Positions 60,135 through 64,000 of a stretch of 64,000 bases of DNA are shown in pieces; the first letter of the stretch is position 1, and each line of letters starts with the position of its first letter. The notes below the pieces were generated by a model. That model saw only the letters and a list, made by a program, of their open reading frames with translations. It ran no database searches and was not told the origin of the DNA. Position numbers and translations under genes: made by a program. The stretch is taken from NCBI GenBank assembly GCA_902563095.1, contig CACEWA010000002.1, forward strand, positions 1-64,000, written 5' to 3'. This DNA comes from an uncultured Candidatus Poseidoniales archaeon. GTDB lineage: Archaea > Thermoplasmatota > Poseidoniia > Poseidoniales > Poseidoniaceae.

Positions 60135-61283
60135 ATGCGTGACTTCTCAAAGCGTGCTTTAGACATCCAGCCTACTGGCGTTAGAAAGATGTTTGACATG
60201 GCCGGAGACGACGTAATTTCATTCGGTCTTGGAGAACCAGACTTCCAACCACCACAGATTGCAATCGATGCTATGTACAAAGCGATGAATGATGGTCATA
60301 ACAAGTATACTACAACTGCAGGGCTTCCAGCTTTGCGCAAGAAAATCGCTGAATCATGGGACTATTTGTGTCCTGGTCTGGATGAAAGCAATGTCTGTAT
60401 GACAATGAGTGGAACAAATGCTCTGCTCAATATTTTTGCTTCACTAGTCGATCCTGGAAAGAACGTATTACTTCCAGAACCTTATTTCCCACTATACGGC
60501 CCAGATGTAGGGCTTTGGGGAGGAGAGCCGAGGTTCTATGAGTGCCTGTTTGAAAATGAATTTGTTCCTACCATAGAACACCTCGAGAGTTTAGTTGACG
60601 ATGATACAGTAGCAATCTTGTACAACTTTCCATCCAATCCAACTGGTGCAACAATCACTCCCGAACAGAGAGATGAACTGTTAGCATTTGCTCAGCGCCA
60701 TGATTTGTGGTTGGTAACTGATGAAGTGTATGATAGAATTGTGTTCGATAGCGAACACGTTTCTTTTGTTGGTAGCGATGATGATAGAGTCATTCTAATC
60801 AATTCATTCTCGAAAACATATGCGATGACCGGTTGGAGAATCGGTTACATCATGTCGGCAAATAAAGAGGCTATGAGCCAAATGATTAAGTTGCAATATT
60901 ACATTACTGCATGTTCAAATGACGCTATGCAATATGCAGTTCTCGCCGCAATAAATGAAGCGGATGATTACCCCGATGAAATGTGTGCTGAATTCAAGGC
61001 AAGAAGAGATCTAATTTGTTCTCGATTGAATTCTATGCCCGGTGTACAATGTCATGTTCCAGAGGGTGCATTCTATGTTTTTCCAAAGGTGGAGGTGCCG
61101 GGAATGAGTAGTGAAGAAGTGGCTATCGAATTACTGAAAGGTGGTGTTTTGTGTTCTCCCGGTAGTGCTTTTGGGCCTTCAGGAGAAGGACATCTTAGAT
61201 TTGCGTATACTATTTCTCGAGATGATATTTCATTGGGAATGGACAAGACCGAATCAGTCCTAAAGCGTCTGCGCGGCGATTGA
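60135..61283 (+). CDS. PLP-dependent class I/II aminotransferase (aspartate-type)
   Basis: 382 residues, fold type I. ISFGLGEPDFQPPQIAIDAM, HNKYTTTAGLPALRKKIAE, NFPSNPTGATITPEQ, VTDEVYDRIVFD and the PLP Lys in SFSKTYAMTGWRIGYIMS (~228) are all seen; LRFAYTISRDDI holds the substrate-carboxylate Arg. It fits the archaeal AspC/alanine-aminotransferase group moving amino groups between Asp/Ala/aromatic acids and 2-oxoglutarate. Exact substrate is not predictable. It lies 25 bases after the subtilase gene, a plausible operon linking peptide digestion to amino-acid use. Confidence 0.93.
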   Translation: MRDFSKRALDIQPTGVRKMFDMAGDDVISFGLGEPDFQPPQIAIDAMYKAMNDGHNKYTTTAGLPALRKKIAESWDYLCPGLDESNVCMTMSGTNALLNIFASLVDPGKNVLLPEPYFPLYGPDVGLWGGEPRFYECLFENEFVPTIEHLESLVDDDTVAILYNFPSNPTGATITPEQRDELLAFAQRHDLWLVTDEVYDRIVFDSEHVSFVGSDDDRVILINSFSKTYAMTGWRIGYIMSANKEAMSQMIKLQYYITACSNDAMQYAVLAAINEADDYPDEMCAEFKARRDLICSRLNSMPGVQCHVPEGAFYVFPKVEVPGMSSEEVAIELLKGGVLCSPGSAFGPSGEGHLRFAYTISRDDISLGMDKTESVLKRLRGD

Positions 61284-61284
61284 A

Positions 61285-61866
61285 ATGTGGATTGATTTTT
61301 TTGAGTTTTTCAGTGGGGCTGTAATGGCCTATCTCATCACCAGAATCCCATTTCTCACCTTTCCAAGAGTAAAGTCTTGGAATGAACAATTCCCACCTCA
61401 TCCAGAGCCAATTTACGTGGATGCACACTTGGTTCAAAGAGTTCTGCACATGAGAATGTTCTACTGGTTGGCCATAGTATTTGCAATCATTCCACTAACC
61501 TTCGGCTGGATTAGCCTAGCCCATGGTTCTGCTCCTTTCGGATTTGGTTTGTGGACAGTAGCGGGCTGGTTAGTTCTCTCCAGAATAACTGGTTTCTTTG
61601 CAGGCGAAGAAGCTCCATGTAACAAGCAGATGGCTATGCGTTTACAAAAGGTTAGGAATGATTCAGATTCTGAAGATGCGTGTTGTGCTTTTGCGCAGCC
61701 TATGTGGGAAGTGACTTCTGTAAAATGTAAATCGTGTGGGAAAGTTCTGCTGAATGAGCCAAGACCTGATTTGGGTAGGCCAAGAAGTGATGGTTGGATT
61801 ATGGGATTCGTACGCCTAATACTTACCGATGGTAAGCCAATAATGGCGGCTGATGAAGAAGAGTAA
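61285..61866 (+). CDS. membrane protein with a C-terminal CxxC motif, unknown
   Basis: 193 residues starting one base after the aminotransferase stop, so probably co-translated. Two or three membrane helices (WLAIVFAIIPLTFGWISLAHG, FGLWTVAGWLVLSRITGFFAG and a weaker N-terminal one) are followed by a soluble region with CCAFAQPMWEVTSVKCKSCGK. The CCAF...CKSC arrangement may bind zinc or another metal. The C-terminus is acidic. No family recognised. Confidence 0.65.
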   Translation: MWIDFFEFFSGAVMAYLITRIPFLTFPRVKSWNEQFPPHPEPIYVDAHLVQRVLHMRMFYWLAIVFAIIPLTFGWISLAHGSAPFGFGLWTVAGWLVLSRITGFFAGEEAPCNKQMAMRLQKVRNDSDSEDACCAFAQPMWEVTSVKCKSCGKVLLNEPRPDLGRPRSDGWIMGFVRLILTDGKPIMAADEEE

Positions 61867-63222
61867 TCAATCAAACATTGAACCGAATCCTTCGAATTCA
61901 GATTCCTCTTCTTGTGTGTTTTCATTTTCTATATACTGAGGTGCTTCTGAGATAATTTCAGATTCATCAACAAATGAAAAGGTGTCATCAGTTGCTGAAA
62001 CAACATCGATTCCACTACTGATTGCTTGAGGTGATGCATTTGCTGCTGCTACGGCTGAACTTCCTGCGCTTTGAGCTTTGGATGCGATTCCTGATGCAGC
62101 AGTTGCAGCGATACCTACTCCAATACCTACAGCGGCACCAGTAACTGTACCAACCGTTCTACCAATCGATACGATTGCTCCTCCATCGCCTTCTTCTTCG
62201 GGAGACTTAATTGCGACTTCATCTCCTAAACGCATCCATTCAGGAGGTGTTCCTGCACCTCCTCCAAGGCATGCAAGCGTGGTAAATGCTGCCAAAGGCA
62301 TAACCGCGAGTGCAGTTAATAGATCTAAGAATGAGGCCTCAGGGACGCTACCAATTTGTAAGAAGTCCTCCATGAATGATTGTTCTAGGTGCAATGTGTT
62401 CGAAACATCTGCTCCAACCCATGAAAGAACGATTACACTGGCTAATCTTCCCATCAACCACAAAACGAGAACAGGTGCTAACCATGATAATTTGGTCATT
62501 GAAATCAACCATCTTCGTGTGAATGCAGCGATAGTGATGTGTTTTCTAGCGAATTTTGGAAAGACTCTCATCACTAGTACTAGTACAATTAGATAGCATG
62601 CTAATGCTACCTCTAATCGTCGGTTTGCTCTTATCCATTCATCTGGAATAAATATCACAAATCCTAATGGTATAATCACCAACATCAATTGGAAAGGTAT
62701 TGCGAGAAGAACAAGACCTCCATGAGTCGATAACAGAGAGTGCCTCTTGTGAATTCTGTCACTCACCATTACCGTCAATTTTGCATGGGGTGAATGCGCA
62801 TGGTTTCTTCTAGAATTACGTAAAGTTGCAGCGTCTCTCTTAGCCCTGGTCAATCCCAATGCTGCTTTCCATCCGCCTTTTTCTACGACCCACAGAGGCG
62901 TGAATCCTCCGAAAATTAGTGCCAGTAACAGAGCGATCATTCCGTATGCTAGAGATGCCGCAATAATCCATGGAATCATTTCGGATTGAAACGACATAGT
63001 GAAATTCTCGGAGGCCATTTCAAACTCGATGAGGTATGTAATCGAGAAAGCGGCCATCGGAGTAAGGAAAATTTGACAGAAAACCAGACCTGTCAACCAG
63101 ACCCGGGCCGCTAACGGCCCTTTGTCAGAATACTCACTCACGAGATTATCCCGTCCCTTTGCTTTCTCAAAGGTTGCCCTAGATTTATGTGATAAAATAG
63201 CGATTAAATCGGTTAAATCCAA
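61867..63222 (-). CDS. polytopic membrane protein with Gly/Ala-rich tail, unknown
   Basis: 451 residues from a TTG start; AGGTGTGA lies upstream. Six or seven membrane helices occupy residues ~40-325 (VWLTGLVFCQIFLTPMAAF, IIAASLAYGMIALLLALIF, GLVLLAIPFQLMLVIIPLGF, LAVMPLAAFTTLACLGG). A basic cytosolic loop (AKRDAATLRNSRRNHAHSPH) sits between the second and third. A Gly/Ala-rich stretch (GTVTGAAVGIGVGIAATAAS) and an acidic end (TQEEESEFEGFGSMFD) complete it. It converges with the preceding gene, the stops being adjacent. No function assigned. Confidence 0.65.
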   Translation of the reverse strand: MDLTDLIAILSHKSRATFEKAKGRDNLVSEYSDKGPLAARVWLTGLVFCQIFLTPMAAFSITYLIEFEMASENFTMSFQSEMIPWIIAASLAYGMIALLLALIFGGFTPLWVVEKGGWKAALGLTRAKRDAATLRNSRRNHAHSPHAKLTVMVSDRIHKRHSLLSTHGGLVLLAIPFQLMLVIIPLGFVIFIPDEWIRANRRLEVALACYLIVLVLVMRVFPKFARKHITIAAFTRRWLISMTKLSWLAPVLVLWLMGRLASVIVLSWVGADVSNTLHLEQSFMEDFLQIGSVPEASFLDLLTALAVMPLAAFTTLACLGGGAGTPPEWMRLGDEVAIKSPEEEGDGGAIVSIGRTVGTVTGAAVGIGVGIAATAASGIASKAQSAGSSAVAAANASPQAISSGIDVVSATDDTFSFVDESEIISEAPQYIENENTQEEESEFEGFGSMFD

Positions 63223-63235
63223 TTTTCACACCTGT

Positions 63236-63250
63236 GTCCCCTACGGGGAC
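63236..63250. promoter_or_regulatory. hairpin in the divergent promoter region
   Basis: GTCCCCTACGGGGAC forms six pairs with a TAC loop. It lies 14 bases upstream of the TTG of the minus-strand membrane gene, next to its AGGTGTGA, and 48 bases upstream of the plus-strand secreted-protein gene. Confidence 0.45.
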
Positions 63251-63297
63251 ATGTGAAGGCGACATTCATATGCAGAGTGATAGTCGCATGTCCGTTG

Positions 63298-64000
63298 ATG
63301 AATATGCGCAAGTCGTTACCATTGTTCTTGGTGAGCCTCCTTTTGGTACAATCGATAATGTCAATTTCTGTTCAGAATGTTGAAGCCACAATGGGGCGCG
63401 GTGGCTCAACCGACGATTTCTCAGTGACTGAAATTTCAATCAATTCTACGTCTGCAAGTCAATGGATTCAGCCTGATGGTAGCGTCATGCTATACGTTGC
63501 CAAAGGCGACCTTGTAGAAATCTCTGTTGAGGTGAAGAGAGGTGGTGCATCCCTTCAAGGTTCTAATGCAACTGTCACTGTAGAGATGGTACATCCAATC
63601 GGCTTCGTGATGAATACTACTTCTTGGAATACTGTTCCTCTGTTGGGAAGTCAATCATTTACAGATTCTTTTGAATGGGAAGCATTCGTAGCTCATTCAT
63701 ATCTCAATGTATCCAATAATGAGTTGTCTGGTGGAATAATTATCAGGGCGCATGTATTCAATCCTTCAGATGATCGAAATGAGAATGACATGATGGAGAA
63801 ACCATTGCCTGTTGCTTTGGCACGTGACGACATGGATGCAGAAGGAGACCCAAGAGATTCAGCGCTTCCAGCGGCTGCAATTCCAACATTCTACGGAGGA
63901 GAATATCCTCTTGACGGAAGTGATGCAAATGGACTTGGATACTGGCAAGAGGACAATTCCGCATCTGCAGTCGGTGAAGCTAATTGGAGACATGCTAACT
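63298..64000 (+). CDS. N-terminal part of a secreted protein, truncated by the window end
   Basis: An open frame starts at ATG 63298 (or 63304) and runs past the window edge without a stop, about 234 residues. The first residues (MRKSLPLFLVSLLLVQSIMS) are a clear signal peptide. The rest is a beta-rich extracellular region with Asn-rich and aromatic strands (SASQWIQPDGSVMLYVAKGD, VEISVEVKRGG, TVTVEMVHPIGFVMNTT) of Ig/CARDB-like appearance. Several N-x-S/T sites could be glycosylated. The function and the anchoring end are outside the window. Confidence 0.8.
   Translation, partial: MNMRKSLPLFLVSLLLVQSIMSISVQNVEATMGRGGSTDDFSVTEISINSTSASQWIQPDGSVMLYVAKGDLVEISVEVKRGGASLQGSNATVTVEMVHPIGFVMNTTSWNTVPLLGSQSFTDSFEWEAFVAHSYLNVSNNELSGGIIIRAHVFNPSDDRNENDMMEKPLPVALARDDMDAEGDPRDSALPAAAIPTFYGGEYPLDGSDANGLGYWQEDNSASAVGEANWRHAN

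Overview
This window reads as a planktonic marine archaeon of the Thermoplasmatota, most likely Marine Group II (Candidatus Poseidoniales). The evidence is archaeal-type information genes (L44e, S27e, aIF2-alpha, Nop10, L37e, L41e, archaeal TyrRS, a short archaeal triosephosphate isomerase, a PAC2 protein and a SAMP/ThiS-like protein), an intron-containing tRNA-Trp, and a lifestyle gene set typical of protein-degrading surface-water archaea: secreted subtilases, thrombospondin type-3 calcium-repeat surface proteins, glutaryl-CoA dehydrogenase with ETF, and P5C dehydrogenase. The base composition is moderately AT-rich by eye. Lineage is inferred from gene content; no marker tree could be run.

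Layout. 0-4 kb: the tail of an unknown basic protein, then two tandem paralogous Fe-S-type PD-(D/E)XK nucleases, each carrying C-terminal OB-like sequence, and a small membrane protein. 4-8.2 kb: tRNA-Ser(CGA), a ubiquitin-like SAMP/ThiS protein, the classic archaeal translation cluster L44e-S27e-aIF2alpha-Nop10-PAC2 on the minus strand, two membrane proteins and L37e. 8.3-12.9 kb: purF, a ThiI-like protein that has lost its PP-loop motif, a beta-propeller/PKD protein and a metallo-beta-lactamase hydrolase in one tight plus-strand run. 12.9-28.5 kb: core metabolism (ETF alpha/beta, TyrRS, a glutaryl-CoA dehydrogenase-like enzyme, two squalene/phytoene synthases, succinyl-CoA synthetase, a sugar nucleotidyltransferase, TPI) plus a membrane alpha/beta hydrolase and a zinc-ribbon protein with a collagen-like tail.

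28.5-35.8 kb is the accessory part of the window. It holds small, mostly unrecognised genes in mixed orientation, several of them membrane proteins, an ApeA/HEPN-like putative RNase, a cold-shock protein bracketed by two paralogs of an unknown CFGN family, and three proteins sharing an exact C-x4-C-x10-C-x2-H-K knuckle. Related 40-100-base intergenic repeats lie at gene boundaries there, in both orientations. This is the best candidate for an undescribed genetic arrangement.

35.8-64 kb: a DCC/DUF2071 pair, polytopic membrane proteins (including a PrsW-like protease and a DUF92 protein), P5C dehydrogenase, MsrA, a DEAD-box helicase with an RG-rich tail, two giant convergent surface proteins rich in Asp/Asn calcium repeats, a GPI-ethanolamine-phosphate-transferase-like enzyme, a ferritin-like protein, a SprT-like zinc protease, and a dense RNA/ribosome patch: tRNA-Ala(GGC), tRNA-Arg(TCT), the 35-residue L41e, and tRNA-Trp whose intron carries box C/D signals placed to guide methylation of C34. 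A second subtilase, an aminotransferase, two membrane proteins and a truncated secreted protein close the window.

Together the genes suggest a heterotroph that digests external protein with surface-anchored proteases and oxidises the resulting amino acids. P5C dehydrogenase (Pro/Arg), glutaryl-CoA dehydrogenase (Lys/Trp) with ETF as electron acceptor, an aminotransferase and succinyl-CoA synthetase fit this flow.
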